Part shown: positions 34,554-43,953 of the stretch, piece by piece
Numbering within the stretch: the first letter of the stretch is position 1
Layout of the letters: the number at the start of each line of letters is the position of its first letter
Assembly: GCA_963784415.1 (NCBI GenBank)
Contig: CAWARK010000005.1
Span: 62,001-126,000, forward strand
DNA from: UBA7672 sp963784415
GTDB taxonomy: Bacteria; Pseudomonadota; Alphaproteobacteria; Caulobacterales; Hyphomonadaceae
Reading direction: 5' to 3'
Length of the DNA: 64,000 nucleotides
Made by a program: the position numbers and the translations under genes
Notes under the pieces: generated by a model
Database searches by the model: none
The model's input: the letters and a program-made list of their open reading frames with translations, nothing else
What the model was told of the DNA's origin: nothing

Positions 34554-36311
34554 ATGGCGATTGGTTTGCGTGTTGGACGGCTTTTGGCTGGGGCTGCGGT
34601 CGGACTGGCGCTGGCGGCGTGTTCGCCCGCCCCCGCGAAGCCGGCTGAACCGGTGAAGCCCGTGGCGTCGGCGGAATGGACCACCTTCGTCAACGACTGG
34701 ATTGAAAGCGACATGAAGGCGAACCCTTCGAGCGCGTTCTATGTCGGCCGCGAGGAATATGCCGGCGTGATGCCCGACTGGAGCGAGGCAGGCCTCAAGG
34801 CGGAGGTCGCGCGGCTGCACGACTGGAAGACGAAGGCGGAAGCGTTCGACGGCGCGAAGCTGGATGACGCGCAGAAGTTCGAGCGCGACTATTTCATCGC
34901 GGTGGTCGACGGGTCGCTGTTCTGGCGCGAGACCGCGGACTGGCCGCACAAGAACCCGACCTGGTACGGACTTGATCCCGGCGTCTATCTCGACCGGCCC
35001 TATGCCGACATGCCGAAACGGCTGGCGGATTATACCAAGTGGGCGTCGGGCATTCCGGAGGTCGCCGCGCAGATCAAGTCGAACCTGAAAGGCCCGCTGC
35101 CCAAGGTCTATCTCGACATGGCGCTGCACACTTACAAGCCGATGGCCGAGTTCCTGAAGTCGGACGTGCCGAAGGTGTTTGCGGACGTCAAGGATGATGG
35201 CGCGCAGGCCGAGTTCAAGAAACAGAACGCCATCGCCATCGCCGCCTTCCTCGATCTCGACAAGTATTTCACCAGCCTGCGGAAGACGCAGGTGACGGAC
35301 TTCGCGATGGGCGCGGACCTGTTCGCCAAGATGCTCTACGCCAACGAGCGCGTGGATGCGCCACTGGACGAGCTGGAGCGGATCGGGCGCGAGGACCTGA
35401 AGCGTAACCAGGATGCGATGGCGAAAGCGTGCGCGACCTACGCGCCGGGCAAGACGATCCTGCAATGCGTCGCGATCGAAGAGTCGCACAAGCCGGAAGG
35501 CGGCGATTTCGTCGCCTATGCCCGCAAGCAGCTGGTAGACCTGCGCCAGTTCGTCATCGACCACAAGGTCGTGACGGTGCCGGGCGAGGAAGAGGCGATG
35601 GTGAAGCAGTCGCCGCCGTACAACGCGCAGAACGGCGCCTATATCGATCCCACCCCGCCCTTCGCGAGCACACTGCCGGCGTTCTACAATATCGCGGCGC
35701 CGGATCCGACCTGGTCGAAAGCCAAACAGCTCGACTACATTCCGGGCAAGGCGAACCTGCTGTTCACGTCCGTCCACGAAGTCTGGCCGGGACACTTCCT
35801 GCAGTTCCTGCATTCCGCGCGGGCGACATCGATGTTCGGCAAAGTCTACGTCGGCTACGCGTTCGCGGAAGGCTGGGCGCACTATGCCGAGGAGATGATG
35901 TGGGATGAGGGTCTCGGCAATGGAGATCCTGAAACTCACATCGGCCAGCTCTACAACGCCACGCTGCGCAATGTGCGCTTCCTGTCTGCGATCGGCATGC
36001 ACACCAAGGGCATGACGCTGGAGCAGTCGAAAAAAATGTTCATCGACGAGGGCTATCAGGGCGAAGGCACGGCAGAGCAGCAAGCGGCGCGCGGGGCGTA
36101 TGACCCGGCCTATCTGAACTATACGATGGGCAAGCTGATGATCCGCAAGCTGCGCGACGATTACTGCGCGGCGCATCCCGATCTGGTGATCGGCGGCGAC
36201 GTGAAGACGTGCTGGAAGCCGTTCCACGACGCGTTCCTGGCGTTCGGTGGACCGCCGATTCCGCTGGTGCGCGGCGCGATGATGAAGGAAGCGCCGAAGG
36301 CTGTGTTCTAG
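34554..36311 (+). CDS. DUF885 family lipoprotein (putative metallopeptidase)
   Basis: 585 aa with a lipobox (ALAAC23, followed by S-P-A-P-A-K). DUF885 proteins contain a gluzincin-like motif; here HEVWPGHFLQ near residue 405 with GYAFAEGWAHYAEEMMW about 28 residues on, which together would give two His and a downstream Glu for zinc. Two late cysteines (DYCAAHP, KTCWKPF) may form a disulfide. Its substrate is probably peptide, from the family resemblance. It is divergent from ruvB (148 bases) and its stop overlaps the SemiSWEET gene by four bases. Confidence 0.85.
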   Translation: MAIGLRVGRLLAGAAVGLALAACSPAPAKPAEPVKPVASAEWTTFVNDWIESDMKANPSSAFYVGREEYAGVMPDWSEAGLKAEVARLHDWKTKAEAFDGAKLDDAQKFERDYFIAVVDGSLFWRETADWPHKNPTWYGLDPGVYLDRPYADMPKRLADYTKWASGIPEVAAQIKSNLKGPLPKVYLDMALHTYKPMAEFLKSDVPKVFADVKDDGAQAEFKKQNAIAIAAFLDLDKYFTSLRKTQVTDFAMGADLFAKMLYANERVDAPLDELERIGREDLKRNQDAMAKACATYAPGKTILQCVAIEESHKPEGGDFVAYARKQLVDLRQFVIDHKVVTVPGEEEAMVKQSPPYNAQNGAYIDPTPPFASTLPAFYNIAAPDPTWSKAKQLDYIPGKANLLFTSVHEVWPGHFLQFLHSARATSMFGKVYVGYAFAEGWAHYAEEMMWDEGLGNGDPETHIGQLYNATLRNVRFLSAIGMHTKGMTLEQSKKMFIDEGYQGEGTAEQQAARGAYDPAYLNYTMGKLMIRKLRDDYCAAHPDLVIGGDVKTCWKPFHDAFLAFGGPPIPLVRGAMMKEAPKAVF

Positions 36312-36592
36312 GCTTTGGTGGGATTGCGGGCGGCGGCAATCACCGCCCGCAGCTTCATCACGAGGATGATGCCGGACAGCACGACCGTGATCGCGTTGGC
36401 GACGATGATCGACCACTGCGTCGTCAGGATTCCGTAAGCAAGCCATGTCGCAACGCCGGCTGTGAACATCGCATACATGACGAGCGAAATTGCGTCGGTC
36501 TCGCGTGTGCGCAGGACCTTTATCGCCTGCGGCAGGAATGACCCCGTGGTCAGGGCCGCTGCAACCACGCCGATGATTTCCGCGTTATTCAT
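36308..36592 (-). CDS. SemiSWEET-type sugar transporter
   Basis: 94 aa, three membrane helices (about 5-22, 36-56, 62-84) forming a triple-helix bundle. The PQ-loop motif is FLPQAIKVLRTRETDAIS in the first helix and loop, the classic SemiSWEET signature. These work as homodimers for facilitated sugar movement. The family also includes MtN3/saliva members of unknown substrate. It is divergent from the DUF445 gene with only 35 bases between start codons, so promoters must overlap. Confidence 0.9.
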   Translation of the reverse strand: MNNAEIIGVVAAALTTGSFLPQAIKVLRTRETDAISLVMYAMFTAGVATWLAYGILTTQWSIIVANAITVVLSGIILVMKLRAVIAAARNPTKA

Positions 36593-36627
36593 GAAATTGG
36601 CCCCGCTGCTGCGGATCGCGCTATATC

Positions 36628-37965
36628 ATGCCTTATGACAACAGCGACCCTTTCCCCGATGTTTCCGGATCAGTCAACTCTGGACCGATCCGCAAGCTGA
36701 TGGCCGCCAAGCACAAGCCCCGCCACGTTGACGGCTATATTGGCCTTATCCGCATGCGGCGGCTGGCCAACGGCCTGCTCGCGGCGATCATGGGGCTGTT
36801 CGTGTTCTCGCACCTCGTGGACCCACCGGAAGGCTGGGGCACGTTCTGGCGCTACATGCGCGCGTTTGCCGAAGCGGCGATGGTGGGCGGCCTCGCGGAC
36901 TGGTTCGCGGTGACGGCGATTTTCCGCAGACCGCTGGGCCTGCCCATTCCGCACACGGCGGTGATCCCCAACAACCAGGACCGGATCGCGGATGCGGTCG
37001 GCCGTTTCATCGCAGACAACTTCCTGCGGCCTGAGCTGGTCGCAGCGCGCGTGCGGGACAAGGATCTCTCGGAAGCTCTCGGCAAGTGGCTGGCCGAACC
37101 CGCGCAATCGTCCGGCCTTGCTGGCGGTCTCGTGTCTGCGGTGCCGGCGATGCTCGATGCGCTCGACGACGAGACGGTTGCGGCCTTCCTGCGCGATCAG
37201 GCGGCGATAGCGGCGGACGGCGCGAGCATTGCGCCGGCGTTCGGATCGGTGCTCGAGGCGCTAGCCGAACAAGGGCGACATCAGGCGCTGCTCGATACGC
37301 TGTTGAAGCAGGGCTATCGCCTGCTCGAAGAAAACAAGGACATGATCCGCGATCGCATCAAGGACCGGTCAAGCTGGCTGATGCGTTTCGTCAGCGCGGA
37401 TCGCAAGGTGGCGGACACCGTGATCAATGCGGTGAACGACCTGTTGTTCGAAGTGGCGTCCGATCGCCGCCACCCGCTGCGTGAACGGCTGACGGACATG
37501 GTCTCGGAGTTTGCGGAGAATTTGCGGACCGATCCCGAGCTGCAGGCGCGGCTGGGAAGCTGGATGCAGGAGGCGGCGCGCCATCCCGCCGTGACCGGCG
37601 CAGTTGAGGCCGGGTGGAAGGAGTTCAAGTCGGCTCTGCGGCGCGACTGCGCGAGCCCGGAGGGGCGGCTGCGTTCGTGGGTCCAGACGGCGCTGGTCAA
37701 TCTTGGCGCCGGCCTGCTGAGCGAACCGAAAGTGCGCGATGCGCTGAATATTCGCCTGCGGTCACTGCTGGTGCAGCTGGCGGAGCGGCATGGCGAGGAT
37801 GTCGCCAAGCTAGTGTCGGAGACGATCCGGCGCTGGGATTCGAACACCATCGTCGACAAGCTGGAGACGAATGTCGGCCGCGACCTGCAGTATATCCGGC
37901 TCAACGGGACGATGATCGGCGGGCTCGTCGGCGTGGTGCTGCACTTCGGGGCGGAAGTGCTTTAG
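36628..37965 (+). CDS. DUF445 family membrane protein (YjiN-like)
   Basis: 445 aa. A membrane segment near residues 47-63 and the conserved AEAAMVGGLADWFAVTAIFRRPLGLPIPHTAVIP box define DUF445/YjiN. A long helical middle (HPLRERLTDMVSEFAENLRTD) follows, and a C-terminal membrane segment (LNGTMIGGLVGVVLHFGAEVL) closes it. The function of the family is unknown. The stop overlaps the convergent ruvA by four bases. Confidence 0.9.
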   Translation: MPYDNSDPFPDVSGSVNSGPIRKLMAAKHKPRHVDGYIGLIRMRRLANGLLAAIMGLFVFSHLVDPPEGWGTFWRYMRAFAEAAMVGGLADWFAVTAIFRRPLGLPIPHTAVIPNNQDRIADAVGRFIADNFLRPELVAARVRDKDLSEALGKWLAEPAQSSGLAGGLVSAVPAMLDALDDETVAAFLRDQAAIAADGASIAPAFGSVLEALAEQGRHQALLDTLLKQGYRLLEENKDMIRDRIKDRSSWLMRFVSADRKVADTVINAVNDLLFEVASDRRHPLRERLTDMVSEFAENLRTDPELQARLGSWMQEAARHPAVTGAVEAGWKEFKSALRRDCASPEGRLRSWVQTALVNLGAGLLSEPKVRDALNIRLRSLLVQLAERHGEDVAKLVSETIRRWDSNTIVDKLETNVGRDLQYIRLNGTMIGGLVGVVLHFGAEVL

Positions 37966-38582
37966 GTAGCCGGCGCCAACGCCTTCAACGCAGCGCGGAT
38001 CAGCACAGACTCCGTTGCCTGTTCGCCGACATCGCGCGCGGCGGTCGCCACGGCGCGGGAGGCGTCGCCTGGCGTGTAGCCGAGATTGACTAGCGCCGAG
38101 ATAGCGGCGGCGCGGGCGCCGGTGGCGGCGGGGGTGGCGGCGGGGGTCAGCGCGGCGCCGAGGCCGGAGGCGAAGAGGCCCATTGGCGGCGGTTTGCCTT
38201 TGAATTCCGTCACGATGCGTTCGGCGAGTTTCTTGCCGACGCCGTTGGCGCGCGAGATGGCAGCTGTGTCGGCGAGCGCGATGGCGTCCATCAGCTGCGC
38301 GGTGGTGAGCGTATCAAGAATGGAAAGTGCTACCTTGGCGCCGACGCCGGGGGCATCCTGCAGGCGGGAGAACCAGGCGCGGTCTTCAGCCAGCACAAAC
38401 GCGAACAGGCGGATGGCGCTTTCCGACATCTGGGTTTCGACGTGGAGTTCTGCAAGCTCGCCTACCGTCAATTTCGCGAGCGAGCGCGAGCCCGCGTGAA
38501 CGAGGTAGCCGACGCCGTTGACGTCGATCAGCGCCTGCCCCTCGCCGACGGCAGCGATAATCCCGCGCAATCTTCCGATCAT
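37962..38582 (-). CDS. ruvA: Holliday junction DNA helicase RuvA
   Basis: 206 aa. Domain I opens MIGRLRGIIAAVGEGQALIDV, the helix-hairpin-helix pair is DAPGVGAKVALSIL and RANGVGKKLAERIV, and the RuvB-binding domain III is ALVNLGYTPGDASRAV. RuvA tetramers hold the junction. The start overlaps the ruvC stop by four bases, so ruvC-ruvA is a coupled pair. Confidence 0.96.
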   Translation of the reverse strand: MIGRLRGIIAAVGEGQALIDVNGVGYLVHAGSRSLAKLTVGELAELHVETQMSESAIRLFAFVLAEDRAWFSRLQDAPGVGAKVALSILDTLTTAQLMDAIALADTAAISRANGVGKKLAERIVTEFKGKPPPMGLFASGLGAALTPAATPAATGARAAAISALVNLGYTPGDASRAVATAARDVGEQATESVLIRAALKALAPAT

Positions 38583-39082
38583 GCCTTGAGCCTCTGGCCA
38601 GCAACGGGTCGATGGTGAGCGCCGCAGATGGCGACGGCGAGCGCGTCGGCGGCGTCGGCGGAAACGTCTCCGGCTTTCGGCAGCAGGCGGCGCACCATGA
38701 AGGCGACCTGATCCTTGTCGGCCGCGCCCGTTCCGACGACGGAGAGTTTTACTTTCCGCGTGGCGAATTCGTGGACCTTGAGACCCGCGCCGGCGAGGCT
38801 CGCCATCGCAGCGCCGCGGGCCTGGCCCAACAGCAGCGTCGATTTCGGGTTGATGTTGACGAAGGTTTCTTCGACCGCCGCTTCGTCGGGTTTGTGCTGG
38901 TCGACGACAGCGCGGAGTTGTTCAGCAAGTTCGGCGAGACGGTCGGCCAGATCCGCCTTGGTATCAGGATGGATGACGCCGTGCGCGATCCAGGTGAGCC
39001 GGGGGCCATCCATGGTGATGACGCCCCAGCCGGTGTGGCGGAGGCCGGGATCGACGCCGAGGATTCGGATCATCTGATTCAT
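38579..39082 (-). CDS. ruvC: Crossover junction endodeoxyribonuclease RuvC
   Basis: 167 aa from MNQMIRILGVDPG; the Met three codons later (39073) is an alternative. RuvC cuts Holliday junctions. The RNase H-like acidic residues are visible: D in LGVDPGLRHTGWG, E in EAAVEETFVNIN, and D and D in the C-terminal DVSADAADALAVAICGAHH. The long frame reaching back to 39538 is open by chance and was not used. Confidence 0.96.
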   Translation of the reverse strand: MNQMIRILGVDPGLRHTGWGVITMDGPRLTWIAHGVIHPDTKADLADRLAELAEQLRAVVDQHKPDEAAVEETFVNINPKSTLLLGQARGAAMASLAGAGLKVHEFATRKVKLSVVGTGAADKDQVAFMVRRLLPKAGDVSADAADALAVAICGAHHRPVAGQRLKA

Positions 39083-39166
39083 TTCAGCAGATTGGCAGAC
39101 ATCGAACGTATTGAGAACACGCCAGAAGTTAATGGGGCGGAAACCAACGCGCCCGAGCCTGTGCAT

Positions 39167-39829
39167 ATGACGTTTTCTCCCCTCATCCTGACACGCCGGT
39201 CGGCCATGCGGCTGGGACTGGCGGGGCTTTCCGCCGCTGCGCTCGCCCCGTCTGCGCTGGCCGCGCCGGGCGTCAGCTATCCGATGCGGATCGCTTATGC
39301 GCGGGTGTCGCCTGCGGGTTTCGTGCAGATCCGGTCGGCCGAGCAGGACGCGTGGACGCGCATGGCGACTCGGCTGGGCGGTCTGATTTCGGCGCTGACG
39401 CCGTTGCAACCTGCAGGGATGCTGGGCGGCGGCCTGCCGAAGATCGATGGCGCCGTGAACTGTGCGCTGGTGGCGCGGCAGATGGCGCAGGATGCCGGCT
39501 TCAACCAGGTGATCCTGTACGCAACGCTGGACGGGCAACCGCCGCGCCAGAGCTATGACAACTGGTTTTCGCAGACGTTCAACGACCTGATGGCCGACGT
39601 CGCAAAGGATGGGCGTGCGACAGGCGAGGCTCAGTTATTGCTGACGGGCGGCGGCATGCCGCTGGCGACCGCAACAGCCGACGCAGCGCCGCGCGATCTG
39701 CTCAACCTGTTCGATGGCGGGCGCAATCCGGAACGCGAAGTGCTCGAGCAGCTGGTCAACGCGATGGAACGCCAGCTGCAGGACATGGCACGCAGCGCAT
39801 ACGAAGGCAGCCGCTCGATCGGCGACTGA
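39167..39829 (+). CDS. Secreted protein of unknown function with a Tat-like signal
   Basis: 220 aa from the ATG at 39167. The N-terminus has a twin arginine and a moderate hydrophobic stretch (LTRRSAMRLGLAGLSAAALAPSALA), which fits Tat export. The mature region has a conserved-looking ALVARQMAQDAGFNQVILYATLDG and a Gln/Met-rich C-terminal helix (EREVLEQLVNAMERQL). The family is not recognised. It is divergent from ruvC (84 bases). Confidence 0.65.
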   Translation: MTFSPLILTRRSAMRLGLAGLSAAALAPSALAAPGVSYPMRIAYARVSPAGFVQIRSAEQDAWTRMATRLGGLISALTPLQPAGMLGGGLPKIDGAVNCALVARQMAQDAGFNQVILYATLDGQPPRQSYDNWFSQTFNDLMADVAKDGRATGEAQLLLTGGGMPLATATADAAPRDLLNLFDGGRNPEREVLEQLVNAMERQLQDMARSAYEGSRSIGD

Positions 39830-39919
39830 TCCTTGCGCATCACCATGACAATCGGGTGAGTTGCTCTAGTCAGCCAGTCATCTGCCGCTAAGGTCTGCCT
39901 CCAGCTTGTGGAGAGCATC

Positions 39920-42145
39920 ATGCGGCGCGTTCTTTTGTCATCCTTCTGTGCAGCAGCTTTTCTGGCGGCGTGCGGAACGACGGAGCAGACCGCAAGCGCT
40001 CCGGTTGCGGAACTGGCGCCCGCGCTGGTCGAGGACTTGGCCACCGTGCCGCCGGCCGTTTTCGATGCGGCGACGATGAGCCAGATCGCAACCAATCCCC
40101 TGCTCGCAAAATGGACAGGTCCGCATGGCGGCGTGCCGGCGTTCGACAAGATGGACCTCGCGCAGATGAAGCCTGCGCTCGTGGCCGGGATCGCGGCGCA
40201 CCTGGCGGAGATCGACGCGATTGCGAACAATCCGGCGAAAGCATCTTTCGCCAACACGATCGAAGCGATGGAGCGCGCGGGAGAACCGCTCGACAACGCG
40301 ATGACGTATTACAGCATCTGGGGATCGAATCTGTCGACGCCGGATTTCCGGGCGCTGCAGAAAGAAACCTCGCCGATGCTGGCGGAGTATCAGTCCAAGA
40401 TCACTCAAAATGGGATGTTGTTCGCGCGGATCAAGGCGTTGCATGACGACAAGTCGCTGGCGCTGACACCGCACCAGGCGCGGCTGCTGAAGATTGTTTA
40501 TGACCGCTTCCAGCTGAATGGCGCCGAACTCGTTGGCGAGAAGCGCGATCGCTATGCGGCGATCAACAAGGAGCTGGCGGAGCTTCAGACGAAGTTCTCC
40601 AACAATCTTCTGGCGGACGAGGAAGGTTGGGTCACGTATCTGACCCCGAAGCAGATCGGCGGGCTGCCCGCGAGTTTTGTGGCGGCGGCCAAGGCGGCGG
40701 CGGATGGGCTCGGCAAGCCGGGGATGTACGCGATCACCAATACGCGCTCGTCGATGGATCCGTTCCTGACCTACTCCACCGAGCGCAAGCTGCGGGAACA
40801 GGTGTGGCGCAACTACTATTCGCGCGGCGACAATGGCGATGAGCACGACAACAACGCGGTGATCACGCAGATCCTGAAGCTGCGGAACGAGCGCGTGCAC
40901 CTTCTCGGCTACAACACGTATGCGGACTGGCAGCTGCAGGACAACATGGCGCCCTCGCCTGCCGAGGCGACGAAGCTGATGGAAGCGGTGTGGCGGCCGG
41001 CGGTGGCGCGCGCGAAGGAAGAAGTTGCGGACATGCAGAAGCTGGCCAATTCGGAAAAGGCCAGGCTGACCATCGAACCGTGGGACTATCGGTTCTATGC
41101 GGAGAAGGTACGCAAGGCGAAATACGATCTCGATGGCGAGCAGGTGAAACCGTACCTGCAGCTCGATAAACTGCGCGAGGCGATGTTCTTCGTCGCGGGA
41201 GAACTGTTCGGCTTCAACTTTGCGCCGGTTCCTGCCGGCACGATCCCCGTCTTCCATCCCGATGTGGGGGTGTGGGAGGTGACGGACAAGGCGTCGGGCA
41301 GGCATATCGGTTACTGGTATCTCGATCCCTATGCACGGGCGGGCAAGCGGTCGGGCGCGTGGGCGTCGGGCTATCGCTCGCATTCGACATTCGATGGACC
41401 GGTGACGGTACTGGTGTCGAACAATTCCAACTTCGTGAAGCCGGCGCCGGGCGAGCCGCTGCTGATTTCGTTCGACGATGCGACGACCTTCTTCCACGAG
41501 TTCGGACATGCGCTACACAGCCTGTCGTCGAGCGTGGAGTATCCCGGACTCGGCGGCGGGGTGCGCGATTACACCGAATTCCATTCGCAACTGCTGGAAC
41601 ACTGGCTGCTGACGGACAAGGTGGTGGACACGTATTTCCGTCACTACAAGACGGGCGAGCCGATGCCGAAGGCGCTGATCGACAAAATCAAGAAAGCGGC
41701 GACGTTCAACCAGGGCTTCGACACGGTCGAGTTCCTCGGCTCTGCGATCATGGACATGCGGTATCACACGGTTGATCCAACCAACCTTGATCCGCGCGTG
41801 TTCGAGAAGGAGGAGCTCGCCAAGCTCGGCATGCCGAAGGAGATTCCGATGCGGCATCGCTCGACACAGTTCGGGCACATCTTCTCGAGCGAGGGATATG
41901 CGGCCGGGTATTACGGCTATCTCTGGGCCGACGTGCTGACGTCGGATGCGGCGGAGGCGTTTGCAGAGGCGCCGGGCGGGTATTACGACAAGGCGCTGGC
42001 GGCGAAGATGGTGGCCGACCTGTTCACCGTGCGCAATGCGGTTGATCCGGGTGAGGCGTATCGTGCGTTCCGGGGTCGCGATGCGACGATGGATGCGCTG
42101 CTGCGCGATCGCGGCTTTCCCGTGCCGGTGAAAGCCGCGCAGTAG
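39920..42145 (+). CDS. M3 family oligopeptidase (Dcp-like), lipoprotein
   Basis: 741 aa from MRRVLLSSFC; the frame opens four codons earlier. Lipobox A-F-L-A-A-C18-G-T, so it is anchored and not cytoplasmic like E. coli Dcp. The M3 zinc site is FFHEFGHALH near residue 530, with the third ligand expected in the helix about 25 residues on (GGVRDYTEFHSQLLEHW). The extended N-terminal helical region and the SEGYAAGYYGYLWADVL end are family-typical. It cleaves dipeptides or short peptides. It converges on the ycgN-like gene with seven bases between. Confidence 0.92.
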   Translation: MRRVLLSSFCAAAFLAACGTTEQTASAPVAELAPALVEDLATVPPAVFDAATMSQIATNPLLAKWTGPHGGVPAFDKMDLAQMKPALVAGIAAHLAEIDAIANNPAKASFANTIEAMERAGEPLDNAMTYYSIWGSNLSTPDFRALQKETSPMLAEYQSKITQNGMLFARIKALHDDKSLALTPHQARLLKIVYDRFQLNGAELVGEKRDRYAAINKELAELQTKFSNNLLADEEGWVTYLTPKQIGGLPASFVAAAKAAADGLGKPGMYAITNTRSSMDPFLTYSTERKLREQVWRNYYSRGDNGDEHDNNAVITQILKLRNERVHLLGYNTYADWQLQDNMAPSPAEATKLMEAVWRPAVARAKEEVADMQKLANSEKARLTIEPWDYRFYAEKVRKAKYDLDGEQVKPYLQLDKLREAMFFVAGELFGFNFAPVPAGTIPVFHPDVGVWEVTDKASGRHIGYWYLDPYARAGKRSGAWASGYRSHSTFDGPVTVLVSNNSNFVKPAPGEPLLISFDDATTFFHEFGHALHSLSSSVEYPGLGGGVRDYTEFHSQLLEHWLLTDKVVDTYFRHYKTGEPMPKALIDKIKKAATFNQGFDTVEFLGSAIMDMRYHTVDPTNLDPRVFEKEELAKLGMPKEIPMRHRSTQFGHIFSSEGYAAGYYGYLWADVLTSDAAEAFAEAPGGYYDKALAAKMVADLFTVRNAVDPGEAYRAFRGRDATMDALLRDRGFPVPVKAAQ

Positions 42146-42152
42146 TCAGCCG

Positions 42153-42644
42153 CTATTTGCGGCCGATGGTCAGCCTGCGCTTTGGCTTCTGCCGCGGACC
42201 ATGGAACCAGTCGATGACGTAGTCGAATGCGTCGTCGTCATCCACGCCCTCTTCCGTGCGCGTCTTGTTGCGGACCGAATAGCCTTCGCGGTGCACCAGT
42301 TCGGGATCGCCGCTGACGAGGTGGTGCCAGGCGTGCAGGTCCTTGCCTTCATGCACCATGCGGTAGGCGCATGACTCCGGCAGCCAGTCGACGGTGGCAA
42401 CGATCTCGGGCGTGAGCTTCACGCAGACGGGCACATACTGCTTGCGGTTCGGATAGTCCTTGCACTGGCAGGTCTTGCCATCGAGCAGCTTGCAATGGAG
42501 CTTGGTGAAATAGAGCTTGCCCGTGTCCTCGTCCTCGAGCTTGACCAGGCAGCACTTGCCACAGCCATCGCAGAGCGATTCCCACTCGGCGCCGGTCATC
42601 TCGGGCAGTTTTTTCGTTTTCCAGAATGGCAGGTCGTCGGTCAT
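42153..42644 (-). CDS. YcgN family cysteine-cluster protein (UPF0260)
   Basis: 163 aa. The YkgJ/YcgN cysteine cluster is complete: LCDGCGKCCLVKLED, then KLHCKLLDGKTCQCKDYPNR and PVCVKLTP with SCAYRM. It probably binds zinc or an iron-sulfur cluster. The W-x-E-W-x-x-L-C opening and L-P-x-S-C-A-Y-R motif are characteristic of UPF0260. No function has been shown that I can state with confidence. Confidence 0.92.
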   Translation of the reverse strand: MTDDLPFWKTKKLPEMTGAEWESLCDGCGKCCLVKLEDEDTGKLYFTKLHCKLLDGKTCQCKDYPNRKQYVPVCVKLTPEIVATVDWLPESCAYRMVHEGKDLHAWHHLVSGDPELVHREGYSVRNKTRTEEGVDDDDAFDYVIDWFHGPRQKPKRRLTIGRK

Positions 42645-42690
42645 GGGCGACTTATAGAGGGGAATTGAGGGGCGTGCACGTGGGGTGAAG

Positions 42691-43320
42691 CTACTTCGTG
42701 CCGAACATGCGGTCGCCGGCGTCGCCGAGGCCGGGGACGATGTAGCCGATGGCGTTGAGGTGGCTGTCGATGGCGGCGGTGAAGACGGGGACGTCGGGGT
42801 GGGCGGTGGTGAATTTAGCGAGGCCTTCGGGCGCGGACAGGAGGCACAGGAAGCGGAGGTTGTTGGCGCCGCGATCCTTCAGGCGCTGGACGGCGGCGAT
42901 GGCGCTGTTGCCGGTGGCGAGCATGGGATCGACGACGATGACGAGGCGGTTTTCGAGTTCGCCGGGCGCCTTGAAATAGTACTCGACGGGTTCGAGGGTT
43001 TCGTGATCGCGGTAGAGGCCGACATGCGCGACGCGCGCGGCGGGCACGAGATCGAGCATGCCATCGAGGAGGCCGTTGCCGGCGCGCAGGATGGAGGCGA
43101 AAACCAGCTTCTTGCCCTTGATGATCGGCGCGGTCATCGGGCCCATCGGGGTTTCGATGTCGAGCGTTTCCAGCTCGATGTCGCGGGTGACTTCATAGCA
43201 GAGCAGATGGGCGATTTCGCGCAGCAGCGTGCGGAAACCGGCGGTGGACGTGGTCTTGTCGCGCATCAGGGTCAGCTTGTGCTGGACCAGCGGATGATCG
43301 ACGACGGTTACGTTCTGCAT
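42691..43320 (-). CDS. upp: Uracil phosphoribosyltransferase
   Basis: 209 aa from MQNVTVVDHPLVQHKL. It salvages uracil with PRPP to UMP. The PRPP-binding loop is VIVVDPMLATGNSA, and the uracil-binding end is IGYIVPGLGDAGDRMFGTK. The N-terminal TTSTAGFRTLLREIAHLL is standard. An open frame upstream of 43320 is chance sequence. It is divergent from the small secreted gene (112 bases). Confidence 0.97.
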   Translation of the reverse strand: MQNVTVVDHPLVQHKLTLMRDKTTSTAGFRTLLREIAHLLCYEVTRDIELETLDIETPMGPMTAPIIKGKKLVFASILRAGNGLLDGMLDLVPAARVAHVGLYRDHETLEPVEYYFKAPGELENRLVIVVDPMLATGNSAIAAVQRLKDRGANNLRFLCLLSAPEGLAKFTTAHPDVPVFTAAIDSHLNAIGYIVPGLGDAGDRMFGTK

Positions 43321-43432
43321 GGTTAGACCTCTGGTCCGTGACTGAGGTTTGGCGCGGCCGGGCGTGTATCGCAAGCTTTCACGGGGCAAGACTTCGTTAT
43401 ATACGGCTGGCGATAACGCTTCGGAGCCGTTC

Positions 43433-43951
43433 ATGCGCCTGACCTTCCTTGTCTTTGTGGCCGCCGTGATGGCTGCGCCGGCTTTCGCGCAGGCGCATGA
43501 GGCGACGGCGTGTGCGGCGATGGATGCGGCGTTGCCGGCTGGCCTGGGCGACTGGAATGGCAAGGCGGCCATCGGGACGGCGCCGTCGCCGGAGCATGCG
43601 GTTCATGCGCCGCTTGCGCTGGGCAAGGGCTATGCGGCTTCGCTGGCGAAGAAGGCCGACGTGGTGTTTGTCGTGGAGCCGGAGAAGCCGGGCGGATCGG
43701 TGTCGTATTCCGGCCTGTTCAGCTTCACGATTGCGGAAGCGGGCGATTACACGGTTGCGCTGAGCGCGGCGGCGTGGATCGATGTGCTGGAGGATGGCAA
43801 GGCGCTGGAGCCTTCCAAGTTTGGCCACGGACCGGAATGCACGGCGATCCGCAAGATGGTGACGTTCGCGATGAAGCCCGGCCTGCACGTGCTGCAGGTG
43901 GCGGGCAATGGCGCGGACACGCTGAAGGTGATGGTGGCGAAGGCTTCCTGA
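43433..43951 (+). CDS. Secreted protein of unknown function linked to cytochrome c peroxidase
   Basis: 172 aa. Signal peptide (about 1-20, LTFLVFVAAVMAAPAFAQ). The mature part is beta-rich with a pattern suggesting a jelly-roll or carbohydrate-binding-like fold: GLFSFTIAEAGDYTVALSAA, WIDVLEDGKALEPSK, MKPGLHVLQVAGNGADTLKV. Two cysteines (ATACAAM, PECTAI) could pair. Proteins of this kind are sometimes mis-labelled homogentisate dioxygenase; no dioxygenase motif is visible. The stop is two bases from the GTG of the peroxidase, so they are coupled. Confidence 0.7.
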   Translation: MRLTFLVFVAAVMAAPAFAQAHEATACAAMDAALPAGLGDWNGKAAIGTAPSPEHAVHAPLALGKGYAASLAKKADVVFVVEPEKPGGSVSYSGLFSFTIAEAGDYTVALSAAAWIDVLEDGKALEPSKFGHGPECTAIRKMVTFAMKPGLHVLQVAGNGADTLKVMVAKAS

Positions 43952-43953
43952 GC

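Noticed and set aside
34431..36446. 671-codon frame opposite the DUF885 gene, and similar long frames opposite the oligopeptidase (39938-41509) and the DUF2126 gene (48499-50367, 50440-52062)
   Set aside because: All are complements of well-supported genes and have no homology-like motifs.
38612..39166. Upstream part of a long plus-strand frame leading into the Tat-type gene
   Set aside because: It is antisense to ruvC; only the part from 39167 has a signal peptide.
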